Below are positions 53,054-61,896 of a DNA stretch of 64,000 nt, piece by piece. The stretch lies in NCBI RefSeq assembly GCF_000014865.1, contig NC_008576.1, forward strand, positions 525,501 to 589,500, written 5' to 3'. The position numbers and the translations under genes are program-made. Source of the stretch: Magnetococcus marinus MC-1. Its GTDB lineage: Bacteria; Pseudomonadota; Magnetococcia; Magnetococcales; Magnetococcaceae. The notes beneath the pieces are model-generated. The model did no database searches and was not told where the DNA came from. It was given only the letters and a program-made list of their open reading frames with translations. Positions within the stretch are counted from its first letter, which is position 1. The number at the start of each line of letters is the position of its first letter.

Positions 53054-54319
53054 GTGAACAAACCAAACTATGGTCCGCTTAAAAACGCCGAAAAATGTAC
53101 CCATTGTGGCTATTGTCTTCCTGTTTGCCCCACCTATCGGGTGGAGCGGGATGAGATGCAATCGCCCCGTGGCCGGGTCTCCATTGTCTTGGCGCTGATG
53201 CGGGGAGCCATGCAACCCGCAGCGGCTGTGGATGCACTCTCCCACTGCATCGGCTGTCGGGCCTGTCATGGGGCCTGCCCAGTGGGGGTGCGTCCGGGTA
53301 AGCTTTCGCTGGCGGCGCGGGCGTTTCAGCCCATTCCCTCCACCCGTTTGGGGGGGTGGCTGCACCGTATTACCGATAGCCACCAAACAACCGCTGTGGC
53401 CTCGCGCATGTTGGACTTCTATGTGAGAAGTGGTCTGCAAAGGGTGGTGCGCCCTCTGTTAAAAGGGATTCCCCCCCTTGCTGATAAAGAGCGTTTAATC
53501 CCTAGCCACCGGCCTAAACCCCCGGTGTTTTTGCCCGAACCCCCGCCAGATGCTCCCACGGTGGCGCTATTGGGGGGCTGTATGGCCAGACTCTTCCTGC
53601 CCCACGTGGGCATGAGCGCACGGGCTTTGCTGCAAAGTATGGGCTTTCGGGTGATTACCCCCAAAGGATTTGGCTGTTGTGGTGCGCCCCACCGGGAACG
53701 GGGGGATAAAGAGGCGTTTGTGCGCCAAGCCAAAAAAACCTTGGATGCCTTTGGGGCGCTGGACCACATTGAAGCGGTTATCTGTGATAGCTCCGTCTGC
53801 ACCATTACCGCCCGCAGTTATGACAAAGCGGTTAGTAAGCGCGATGGCGACTATGCCCCAATCGCCAAAGCCTTTTCCAGTAAGGTGATGGATCTGACCG
53901 AATTTTTAAGTCAGCACCAGCCGCGCTGGCAGCAGGCCGCCGTTGATCCCGGTATGGGTACGTTGGCCTATCAGGATCACTGCCAGATGCGCCATGGCTT
54001 GGGCACTTATGCCGAACCCCGTAATCTGTTGGATGCCCTGCCCGTGGCGGTGACGGAAATAGCTGGCGACGGGGCGTGTTGCGGGGCGGGTGGTGAGTAT
54101 ATGATGCGCTATCCGCAACGCAGTCGCTTGATCCGCCAAGATAAGCTGGAGGCCATCCACGCCAGCGGTGCGCAAACGGTGGTTGCCACCAATCCAGGTT
54201 GCATGCTCAATACCCAAGCCGGGTTAGAGGCCGAGCACAGCCCCGTGCAGGTTAGGCACTTGGCGGAAGTATTGTGGAAATCGCGGGAAAATCTACTGCC
54301 CCGGGTGAAACAGTCGTAG
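53054..54319 (+). CDS. glcF: glycolate oxidase iron-sulfur subunit-like (GlcF)
   Basis: A 421-aa iron-sulfur protein. Two 4Fe-4S motifs lie near residues 15-75 (CTHCGYCLPVCP and CIGCRACHGACPVGVRPG), followed by two CCG (heterodisulfide reductase-type) domains with GCCGAPHRERGD and CCGAGGEYMMR. GlcF passes electrons from the GlcD/GlcE flavoprotein to the membrane. No glcD or glcE adjoins, so a different partner dehydrogenase is possible. GTG start. A hairpin lies 33 bp past the stop. Confidence 0.88.
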   Translation: MNKPNYGPLKNAEKCTHCGYCLPVCPTYRVERDEMQSPRGRVSIVLALMRGAMQPAAAVDALSHCIGCRACHGACPVGVRPGKLSLAARAFQPIPSTRLGGWLHRITDSHQTTAVASRMLDFYVRSGLQRVVRPLLKGIPPLADKERLIPSHRPKPPVFLPEPPPDAPTVALLGGCMARLFLPHVGMSARALLQSMGFRVITPKGFGCCGAPHRERGDKEAFVRQAKKTLDAFGALDHIEAVICDSSVCTITARSYDKAVSKRDGDYAPIAKAFSSKVMDLTEFLSQHQPRWQQAAVDPGMGTLAYQDHCQMRHGLGTYAEPRNLLDALPVAVTEIAGDGACCGAGGEYMMRYPQRSRLIRQDKLEAIHASGAQTVVATNPGCMLNTQAGLEAEHSPVQVRHLAEVLWKSRENLLPRVKQS

Positions 54320-54352
54320 GGTTATGCCGCGCAGCGCAAAAATAGGGAACTT

Positions 54353-54394
54353 AGCCTTGCCAAGCTACTCCATGCTAAGTAACTTGGCGAGGCT
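54353..54394 (+). terminator. long hairpin after glcF
   Basis: AGCCTTGCCAAGCTACT (54353-54369) pairs with AGTAACTTGGCGAGGCT (54378-54394) with one or two mismatches. No T-run follows, so the role is uncertain: RNA stabiliser or factor-dependent terminator. Confidence 0.4.
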
Positions 54395-54443
54395 GAACTG
54401 TACACACATTTTTGTTGAACAACCTAAATAGGAGAGAATCACC

Positions 54444-55439
54444 ATGGGTCAACGCAGAGGGTTTGCCCTTGTTGCCATTACCCTAACCTTAATGTTTTCC
54501 ACCCTAACGGTGTGGCCTGAGCAGGCCGAAGCACGCATGGGCCGCAGCTCCTCATTTGGCTCAAAAGGCAGTCGCAGCATGAGTACACTGCCCCAGAGTA
54601 GCCCCAGCCGTTTTTCTAGCACGCAACGCCCTTCGGCCACACAGCAAACTGCCAATCAGCCTCAACAAAAGAGTGGTTTTGGCGGTATGTTGGGGGGGCT
54701 GTTTGGAGGGCTGTTATTGGGGGGGCTGCTGGGATCCTTGATGGGGGCCGGGGGTGGCTTGGGTGGTTTGCTTATGATGGTGCTGTTGGCAGCGGGGGTC
54801 TTTTTTCTGGTCAAACGTTTTATGGGAACGCGTCCCCCAGCGGATGAGGCGGCCTACGCCCGTTCCCATGGTGCTTATCGCCCCCAGCCCCAGGAGATGG
54901 ACCAACCCATGCAGCGGGAGATGCACATGCCCCAGGGCCTGCCCATGGGTAGCGGGTCGGATGTTGAGGATTTTTCAGCACAGGATGAGCGGCAACAGAC
55001 GCTGGATCGGCTCTTGGCGGAAGATTCTAACTTTGACGAATTTACCTTTATTGACGGGGCCAAACGTTGCTTCGAGATGCTGCAAACCTCTTGGAGCACC
55101 TTTGACATGACTACCCTGCAAGGGTTGTTGACGCCGCAAATGATGGAGGAGGTAGAGAACCATGCCCGCCAATTGCAGGCCAATGGTCAACGGGATGTGG
55201 TAAAAAATGTGCATTTTAGCGAGGCCGCCCTGGTGGAAGCCTGGAGTGAACAGGGTCAGGACTATCTGACCGTACGCTTTGATGTCTCCTTGGTGGAATA
55301 TGTAGAAGACGCCAGTGGGCAGGTGGTGAGTGGGGATGCCAACCACCCGCAACAGGTGCAGGAGTTCTGGGTATTCACGCGGGCGCAAGGGGCGCGTAAT
55401 CCCAATTGGCAACTGTCGGCCATTCAGCAAGCGCAATAG
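54444..55439 (+). CDS. Tim44-like domain membrane protein
   Basis: A 331-aa protein. A signal-like N-terminal helix (about 8-28, cleavage near AEA) leads into a Ser/Gln-rich segment, a very Gly/Leu-rich hydrophobic stretch (about 80-120), and a cytosol- or periplasm-facing C-terminal Tim44-like domain (about 195-330). Bacterial Tim44-domain proteins (TimA-like) are membrane-associated with unclear function. GGAGAG precedes the start. A terminator follows at once, so it is monocistronic. Confidence 0.85.
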   Translation: MGQRRGFALVAITLTLMFSTLTVWPEQAEARMGRSSSFGSKGSRSMSTLPQSSPSRFSSTQRPSATQQTANQPQQKSGFGGMLGGLFGGLLLGGLLGSLMGAGGGLGGLLMMVLLAAGVFFLVKRFMGTRPPADEAAYARSHGAYRPQPQEMDQPMQREMHMPQGLPMGSGSDVEDFSAQDERQQTLDRLLAEDSNFDEFTFIDGAKRCFEMLQTSWSTFDMTTLQGLLTPQMMEEVENHARQLQANGQRDVVKNVHFSEAALVEAWSEQGQDYLTVRFDVSLVEYVEDASGQVVSGDANHPQQVQEFWVFTRAQGARNPNWQLSAIQQAQ

Positions 55440-55459
55440 TCTTGCCGCATAACGGTTAT

Positions 55460-55494
55460 AAGGCCCGGTGGTTTCGCCATCCGGGCCTTTTTTC
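55460..55494 (+). terminator. rho-independent terminator of the Tim44-domain gene
   Basis: AAGGCCCGG (55460-55468) pairs with CCGGGCCTT (55481-55489), followed by a T-run, 20 bp past the stop. Confidence 0.92.
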
Positions 55495-55511
55495 TACCTG
55501 GGAGTCTGCAT

Positions 55512-55895
55512 ATGTGGCGGTTTGGTGGGATGGTAAGCCTATTTTTGCTGTTGATTGCTCTGCCGCTGTATGGTGCACCTGAGCAGCATTCTAGCGCGGC
55601 GGTGGCACCGGGGGCTGTGGATCGTCTCCAGGGGGAGCCGGGTGAGGTGTCTGTGGCACCGCTTGCCAGGGTGGAGCGTGGCAGGGTAGCGGAATCCCAG
55701 GGCAGTTGGTGGATGGCATGGGGGCTGCCGTTACTGGTGGTGTTGCTGTTGTGGCGCTGGATAAGCCGCATGCCCTCGCGTGGAATGACCGGTTTGGGGG
55801 ATGCCTATCTGGAGGGGTTGGGGGGCACGGCTGAGGCCAAAAATCAGGGGCAAGCGGCAAAAACCGACAAGGAGACAACGGTTAAACCCTCGTAA
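55512..55895 (+). CDS. small membrane protein, unknown
   Basis: A 127-aa protein with an N-terminal signal-like helix (about 7-21, LPLYGA), a short Val/Ala-rich exported stretch, a second membrane helix (about 70-82, GLPLLVVLLLWRW) and a charged Lys/Glu-rich cytoplasmic tail. CTGGGAG precedes the start. No family recognised; the layout resembles short signal-anchor proteins found near envelope genes. It lies between a terminator and mltA. Confidence 0.6.
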   Translation: MWRFGGMVSLFLLLIALPLYGAPEQHSSAAVAPGAVDRLQGEPGEVSVAPLARVERGRVAESQGSWWMAWGLPLLVVLLLWRWISRMPSRGMTGLGDAYLEGLGGTAEAKNQGQAAKTDKETTVKPS

Positions 55896-56110
55896 TGTGA
55901 CAATGGTGCGAGCCCGGTTGTTTATTAAAGGGGAGGTCTACCCAAACAGGCAGGCAAGCCACAGCGGCGCAGTTTTTAGTAGTGGCCGTTTTAATGGTTT
56001 TTTTAGGGTAAAAGACAATAATAATGCCTAACAGGAACAGGGGTTGCATGAGGTCAGCTGATCGGACTTTCTTAAACATCCATGCAAACCCAACTTTGGG
56101 GAGCACTTTC

Positions 56111-57361
56111 ATGTTACGCAAAAGCCTATGGGCAGCGCTGATCGCCCTTATGGCACTTCTTTCGGGATGTAGCTTTTTTGGTGTGCCAGACGAACCTCTC
56201 CCGCCTGTGGAGATACAGCCTGCGCAAGCATTGCAGGAGGTCAACTGGCAGGATTTGCCGATGACCAAACCAAAACGGGCCGATCTGCGGGCCTGGGCCG
56301 AGGCGCTGAAGCAGAGCTATCACTACTATAAAAGTCAGCCAGCGGCCAAAAAGGTACGCTTTGGCCGCTACTATACCACCAACGCCAAGATGGCCGAGTT
56401 CACCCTTGAGCTGGCTGAGAATGCGGCCCACACGTCACCCTACGGTTTTGCGCGTTGGGTCTACAAAAACGTGACCCCCTTTCGTGCCGTGGGGCATGAT
56501 GGCCAAGGTAGTGTGCTGTTTACCGCCTATTATGAGCCCCTGTTGTTGGGTTCAAAAACCCCCACTGAGCGGTTTCGTTATCCCCTCTATAAGCGTCCTC
56601 CCGAGTTGATTACCCTGCGTTTGCAGGATTTTAGAACCGATCTGCCCAATGTGATGTTACGGGGTCAGCGTAAAGGGGATCAATTGGTACCCTTTCATGA
56701 TCGCCAGGCCATTGAGCAACGTAACGTATTGCGGGATAAAGCGCTGGAACTGGTCTGGGTGGATGATCCGGTGGGGCACTTTTTTCTACAGGTACAGGGT
56801 TCGGGCCGGGTAAAATTACCCGATGGCAGCTTGATGCGGGTGGGCTATGCGGATGCTAACGGGCATCCCTACCGCTCCATTGGCAAGTTGTTGATCGAAG
56901 AGGGGCGTGTTCCCAAAGAAGAGATGAGCCTACCGGTATTGCGGCAGTGGCTGGCGGCGCATCCCGATGAGATGCAGAGGGTGATGCATCATAATCCCTC
57001 CTACGTTTTCTTTAAGGAGATCAAGGGGGGGCCCTATGGCAATATTGGGGTACCACTGACGGCGGGGCGCTCCATTGCCACCGATTACCGTCTGTTTCCC
57101 CGTGGGGCTCCGGCGATGATCCGCACCGAATTACCCGTGTTTAGCGGCGAGGGTCCCCCCAGTGGCTGGGAAAAAGAGGTACGGCTGGTGGCCAACCAAG
57201 ATACCGGAGGGGCTATCCGTGGTGCCGGGCGGGTGGATCTGTTCACAGGGTTTGGCCCTGATGCCGAACGCACCGCCGGTGAGATGAAACAAGATGGCGG
57301 GGCACTCTATTTTTTTGCGCCAAAAAATATGGCGTTGTGGCCAGAAGGGCAGCAGGATTAA
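56111..57361 (+). CDS. mltA: membrane-bound lytic murein transglycosylase A
   Basis: A 416-aa lipoprotein that cleaves peptidoglycan to 1,6-anhydromuropeptides. The lipobox is LLSGC (Cys at about 18). The MltA barrel shows FTAYYEPLLLGS, VDDPVGHFFLQVQGSGRV (with a catalytic-type Asp downstream) and the 3D domain near the end (NQDTGGAIRGAGRVDLFTGFG), which holds the conserved Asp residues. The start at 56111 puts the signal peptide at the N-terminus. Its stop overlaps the convergent helicase stop by 4 bp. Confidence 0.93.
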   Translation: MLRKSLWAALIALMALLSGCSFFGVPDEPLPPVEIQPAQALQEVNWQDLPMTKPKRADLRAWAEALKQSYHYYKSQPAAKKVRFGRYYTTNAKMAEFTLELAENAAHTSPYGFARWVYKNVTPFRAVGHDGQGSVLFTAYYEPLLLGSKTPTERFRYPLYKRPPELITLRLQDFRTDLPNVMLRGQRKGDQLVPFHDRQAIEQRNVLRDKALELVWVDDPVGHFFLQVQGSGRVKLPDGSLMRVGYADANGHPYRSIGKLLIEEGRVPKEEMSLPVLRQWLAAHPDEMQRVMHHNPSYVFFKEIKGGPYGNIGVPLTAGRSIATDYRLFPRGAPAMIRTELPVFSGEGPPSGWEKEVRLVANQDTGGAIRGAGRVDLFTGFGPDAERTAGEMKQDGGALYFFAPKNMALWPEGQQD

Positions 57362-59451
57362 AGCGTTTGCTCTAGGCTGATCATGGCGGTAGGGTAGATG
57401 AGTGGAACACCCCCTTGCGCCAGCAGGGCGGCCACCACCGTGAAGGTCCAGCGGCTATCCACAAAATCATCCACCAGCAGCACCGGGCCGTTGTGGGGGA
57501 TGGAGCCAAGGGCAAACACACCATCGAGGTTGCGGCATTGGTAAAAGCTGTTGCGCATCGTTTTTTGACGCGCGTTGGGCCTGCTTTGGCTGACGCAGGT
57601 GGCAAAGGGTAGCTTGAGCTGCTGAGCCAAGCGTAAGGCCAGATCCGGCACCCGTGTGGGCATGCGGCTAGAGGGTACACACGTCACCCAAGTGGGGGCG
57701 GGTTGGGGGTTCCACTGTTGAATCATGTGGGCCATGGCCTGCACCAAGGCTTCGGCAAAATGGCCCTTTTTATAACCTTGGGCGGCCAGTTGGCCCCACT
57801 CGGCCTGCTGCCAGCGGCAGAGGGCACGGCCCACTTGGGCCTGTTGCGCTTTGGGCAGGTGGGTGGCCAGCTTTGTGAGGACAAAGGCCCCCTTTTCCGT
57901 CTGTTTTCTGGGTTCCCAGGTGATGGGGTCGGATTGCATGACCGTACGGGCGGCAGCGGCTTGAGCGGCGCTCCAGCGGGTAGGCACGATGGCTTGACCA
58001 CGACAGACGGCGCAGCGCCCGCAGTTGGAGGCATCGGGATCATCCAAGGCATTGCGTAAGAAGCGCATTAAGCAGGTTGGGCTCTGTACATAGCGTTGCA
58101 TCTCCTGCCACTCCAGTTCCCGCTGGCTCGTCAGGTAGTCGATGTGGGCATGGTCCATGTTAAAGGGGTGGCCGCTTAACTGCCACTGGCTGCCCTCACG
58201 CGTTACCGGTGCAGGCTTTTGCACGCTGAGATATTTTAGGGCCTTCTCCACCGCCCCCCAACCCAAATTGCCATGGCGCATCAACCCACGGGTGGTGGTG
58301 GCACCGTGCTGGTGTAACATCTCAAGAATGGTTTCCACCTCCTGCGGCGAGGGGAAAGCCTGTTGGCGGAAATAGTGATGGATGGCCTCATCCTCCGCAC
58401 CATGAAAAAGAATGCCATAGGCCTGTTCCAGCGCCCGTCCCGCCCGTCCCACCTGCTGATAATAACTAATGACGGATCCAGGGGCTTGATAGTGGATGAC
58501 AAAGCCAAGGTCAGGCTTGTCATAGCCCATGCCCAAGGCTGAGGTCGCCACCAGCACCTTAATTTTATTATGGATTAACTGATCTTCCAGATAGAGTCGA
58601 TAGCTGTTGCTCTCGGTAAATCCATGGCCCTGCACCCCGCTATAGTAGGGCAGGGCGGCGATATGGTTCCGGTTAAGCCACTGGCTGACCTGTTCGGCAT
58701 CGCGTTTGGTGAGCACGTAGACAATGCCGCTATGGGGCAGGTGGGGGATATGCTCAGCGAGCCAGGCTAAGCGGCTGATTTGGTCGGGTAGATGTAGGTT
58801 TTGCAGCAGCAGGCTTTCACGCATAAGGGGGCCGCGCAGGATCTGCACGTTGCCTAATTGGGCCTGAATATCGGCCAGCACACGATCATTGGCGGTGGCG
58901 GTGGTGCCCAGCACCGGGGTGGTGGGGGGGAGCTGCTGGATGATATGGACCAGCATGCGGTAGTCGGGGCGAAAGTCATGGCCCCAGTCGGAGATGCAGT
59001 GGGCCTCGTCCACCACAAACAGGCCGATGCGGTCGAGCATGTGGGGTAGCACGGTATCGGCAAACTGGGGGTTGCTAAAGCGTTCGGGGGAGATGAGCAG
59101 GGCATCGACACGGTCGCCATGGAGGTCGTCTAGAAGGCCATCCCACGCTTCGGTATTGGCGGAGTTGATGGAGATGGCGCGGATACCTAGGCGCTCAGCC
59201 GCTTGGACTTGGTTACGCATGAGGGCCAGCAAGGGCGAGACGATCAGGGTGGGGCCGGCCCCCCGTTGGCGTAGGATAGCGGTACTGACAAAATAGACGG
59301 CGCTTTTGCCCCAGCCGGTGCGTTGTACCACCATAAGTCGTTGCTGTTGATTAACCAGAGCATCCACCGCCTGCCACTGACCGGGGCGAAAATGGGCTTC
59401 TGCTGAGCCGACCATGGTTTGCAGCAATGTTTCGGCGTGTCGCTTATCCAT
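57358..59451 (-). CDS. RecQ-family helicase fused to a phosphoribosyltransferase-like domain
   Basis: A 697-aa protein. Superfamily 2 helicase motifs run from about residue 20 to 345: VVQRTGWGKSAVYF (motif I), FVVDEAHCISDWGHDFRPDY (II with the RecQ aromatic loop), TTATAND (III), SALGMGYDKPDL (V) and QVGRAGR (VI). A zinc-binding Cys cluster follows (CLMRFLRN...CGRCAVCRG). The C-terminal ~200 residues are not RQC/HRDC but end with VLLVDDFVDSRWTFTVVAALL, a phosphoribosyltransferase PRPP-loop-like motif as in ComF. Such helicase-PRTase proteins exist in scattered bacteria; function unknown. Confidence 0.87.
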   Translation of the reverse strand: MDKRHAETLLQTMVGSAEAHFRPGQWQAVDALVNQQQRLMVVQRTGWGKSAVYFVSTAILRQRGAGPTLIVSPLLALMRNQVQAAERLGIRAISINSANTEAWDGLLDDLHGDRVDALLISPERFSNPQFADTVLPHMLDRIGLFVVDEAHCISDWGHDFRPDYRMLVHIIQQLPPTTPVLGTTATANDRVLADIQAQLGNVQILRGPLMRESLLLQNLHLPDQISRLAWLAEHIPHLPHSGIVYVLTKRDAEQVSQWLNRNHIAALPYYSGVQGHGFTESNSYRLYLEDQLIHNKIKVLVATSALGMGYDKPDLGFVIHYQAPGSVISYYQQVGRAGRALEQAYGILFHGAEDEAIHHYFRQQAFPSPQEVETILEMLHQHGATTTRGLMRHGNLGWGAVEKALKYLSVQKPAPVTREGSQWQLSGHPFNMDHAHIDYLTSQRELEWQEMQRYVQSPTCLMRFLRNALDDPDASNCGRCAVCRGQAIVPTRWSAAQAAAARTVMQSDPITWEPRKQTEKGAFVLTKLATHLPKAQQAQVGRALCRWQQAEWGQLAAQGYKKGHFAEALVQAMAHMIQQWNPQPAPTWVTCVPSSRMPTRVPDLALRLAQQLKLPFATCVSQSRPNARQKTMRNSFYQCRNLDGVFALGSIPHNGPVLLVDDFVDSRWTFTVVAALLAQGGVPLIYPTAMISLEQTL

Positions 59452-59640
59452 AGGGGGCGCCCAAGGGGGTTGTGGTTGGGGAGTTTAAGGGGGGGAGTGT
59501 AGCAAAAAGATGGCTGGCTGTATGGGGATTTTGCAGGGCGTGGGGTGTTGATACCTTTTCAAACGGGGTAAAATCTGGTTTTGTGGGGGTGGATGATTTG
59601 GTAAGCATTGGACGGGATAGATAACCAGAAGGGGTGTGGC

Positions 59641-60765
59641 ATGAAGGCTTGGCTTAAGGGCACCATGGCGGCGGCGGTTGGGGTATGGGGTTTGGCAGCG
59701 GTTGCGGTGCAGGCGGAGGAGATGGTGCGTATTGGTGTGGCAGGCCCTTTTAGCGGTGCCTATGCGGCTTTTGGTGAGCAGCAGTGGCGGGGTGCCGAGG
59801 CGGCCATTGTCGATATCAACCGTGGGGGCGGTATTTTGGGTAAGCAGATTCTGCTCATCAAGGGGGATGATGCGTGCGAGCCTAAGCAGGCGATGGCGGT
59901 TGCCAACCGGTTGGTGGACAATGATGAGGTGCAAGCGGTGGTGGGCCATTTTTGCTCTTCGACCACCATGCCAGCCTCAGAGGTTTATGATGAGGCAGGT
60001 ATTTTGGTTATGACCCATGGTTCCACCAACCCAATGGTGACGGAGCGGGGTTTAAAGACGGTGTTGCGCATGTGTGGTCGGGATGACCAGCAGGGCACGG
60101 TGGGTGCGGAGTTTGTGGTGAAGCGTTTGGGTGCCAAGCGGGTTGCGGTGTTGCATGACAAGGACACCTATGGCCAAGGTTTGGCCGACGCCATGAAGGC
60201 GCATTTGCACACCTTGGGTCTGACCGAGGTTATGTATGAGGGTTTGACTCGGGGCGAGAAGGATTTTAATGCGTTGGTCACCAAAATTAAGGCGGCTAAG
60301 GCGGATGCCGTCTATTTTGGGGGGCTGCATAGCGAAGCGGGGCCGTTGGTACGTCAAATGCGTGAGCAGGGGGTGGATGTACCGTTGGTCTCTGGGGATG
60401 GTATTGTGTCGGAAGAGTTTGTGACGGCGGCGGGTGGGGGTCGTTTTGTCAAGAATGTCTATATGACCTTTGGGGCCGATCCCCGTAAGAGCCCCGAGGG
60501 TAAGGCCTTGGTGGCCCGTTTTCGCGAGGCCGGTTATGAGCCAGAGGGTTATACCCTCTATGCTTATGCGGTGGTGCAGTCCATTGCGGCGGCGATGCAA
60601 GAGAGCGGTTCATATAATGGGGTTGAGTTGGCCAATTGGCTAAAGCGTCACTCGGTCGAGACGGTAATGGGGCCTAAATCGTGGGATGCCAAGGGTGATT
60701 TAAAGGTGAGCGACTATGTGATGTATCAGTGGGACGAGAACGGCAAATATGCCGAGGTCGAGTAG
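59641..60765 (+). CDS. livK: branched-chain amino acid ABC transporter, substrate-binding protein
   Basis: A 374-aa periplasmic binding protein. Signal peptide about 1-24 (VQAEE). Diagnostic segments are VRIGVAGPFSGAYAAFGEQQWRG, the hinge HFCSSTTMPASEVY, and the GGLHSEAGPLVRQMREQG strand. Length fits LivK/LivJ. The ATG at 59641 is the second in-frame one and begins the basic signal sequence. The 203-bp gap before livH contains G-rich/C-rich inverted stretches near 60786-60825, which could attenuate downstream expression. Confidence 0.93.
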   Translation: MKAWLKGTMAAAVGVWGLAAVAVQAEEMVRIGVAGPFSGAYAAFGEQQWRGAEAAIVDINRGGGILGKQILLIKGDDACEPKQAMAVANRLVDNDEVQAVVGHFCSSTTMPASEVYDEAGILVMTHGSTNPMVTERGLKTVLRMCGRDDQQGTVGAEFVVKRLGAKRVAVLHDKDTYGQGLADAMKAHLHTLGLTEVMYEGLTRGEKDFNALVTKIKAAKADAVYFGGLHSEAGPLVRQMREQGVDVPLVSGDGIVSEEFVTAAGGGRFVKNVYMTFGADPRKSPEGKALVARFREAGYEPEGYTLYAYAVVQSIAAAMQESGSYNGVELANWLKRHSVETVMGPKSWDAKGDLKVSDYVMYQWDENGKYAEVE

Positions 60766-60968
60766 GCTTGCTCTGCGGCGGGCTGGGGGGGGAGCGTCCA
60801 GCTCTCCTTCCTGCCCCCCGCAAGCCTTGTGTTAAGCGTAGCCACTTAAAGTTCGGTGCGGGGATGGGGGCGCGGTATCCAAGGCCACAGAGCTCTTATT
60901 GAGTCATTTAAATTAAGAATAACACCCCAACCACCAAGCCAATTATGGCCCCCTAACGTTAGAACCCT

Positions 60969-61892
60969 ATGAATAGCTACGTTATCGGACAACAACTGGT
61001 CAATGGAGTGGTGCTCGGCTCCATCTATGGCCTTATCGCGGTGGGCTATACCATGGTCTACGGCATCATTGGTATGATCAATTTTGCCCATGGCGAAATT
61101 TATATGATCTCTGCCTACCTGACCGCCATTACCTTGGCCGTGCTTACAACATGGGGCGTCGATTCGGTCTTTCTGGCCCTCATCCTGACCCTTATCAGCA
61201 GCATCGCTTTTACCGCCCTGTATGGCTGGACAGTGGAGCGTATCGCCTATCGACCTCTGCGCCGCTCCACCCGTTTGGCCCCCTTGATTTCTGCCATTGG
61301 CATGTCATTGGTTTTGCAAAACTATGTACGTTTGGCCCAAGGCAGTCGTAACCAAGGGGTGCCCAGTTTGATGGAAGGTAATCTGCGTCTGGTGGGGGAG
61401 AACCCCGAGCAGTTTGTGCAAGTAACCTATGTGCAGTTGGTGATCGTGCTCACCGCTTTGATCAGTATGGGTATTTTAAGCTGGACGATCCAAAAAACCG
61501 CGCTGGGGCGTGCGTGCCGGGCTACGCAACAAGATCGTGTTATGGCAGAACTGCTGGGGGTGAATACGGATCGTATTATCTCTGTGGTGTTTGTGCTGGG
61601 GGCATCCATGGCTGCTGTGGCGGGGGTGCTGGTTACGGTCAACTATGGCTCGTTTGATTTTCATGTGGGGTTTGTCACCGGCATTAAAGCCTTTACGGCG
61701 GCGGTGCTGGGGGGCATCGGCTCCCTACCTGGGGCGATGTTGGGGGGGTTGATTTTGGGGCTGTCCGAGTCGTTTTTTGCGGGGTTTGTCAACAGTGACT
61801 ATAAGGATGTCTTTGCGTTTTCTATCCTGGTATTGGTGTTGATTTTTAAACCCAGTGGGTTGTTGGGTCGCCCTGCTGTCGAAAAGGTATAA
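60969..61892 (+). CDS. livH: branched-chain amino acid ABC transporter permease LivH
   Basis: A 307-aa permease with about eight membrane helices. Typical segments are GVVLGSIYGLIAVGYTMVYGIIGMINFAHGE and GIKAFTAAVLGGIGSLPGAMLGG. It pairs with LivM to form the pore. It lies 4 bp before livM. Confidence 0.95.
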   Translation: MNSYVIGQQLVNGVVLGSIYGLIAVGYTMVYGIIGMINFAHGEIYMISAYLTAITLAVLTTWGVDSVFLALILTLISSIAFTALYGWTVERIAYRPLRRSTRLAPLISAIGMSLVLQNYVRLAQGSRNQGVPSLMEGNLRLVGENPEQFVQVTYVQLVIVLTALISMGILSWTIQKTALGRACRATQQDRVMAELLGVNTDRIISVVFVLGASMAAVAGVLVTVNYGSFDFHVGFVTGIKAFTAAVLGGIGSLPGAMLGGLILGLSESFFAGFVNSDYKDVFAFSILVLVLIFKPSGLLGRPAVEKV

Positions 61893-61896
61893 AACC

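Noticed and set aside
52746-53066. Minus-strand 106-codon frame between yebC and glcF
   Set aside because: It begins inside glcF, has unusual composition and no recognisable domain.
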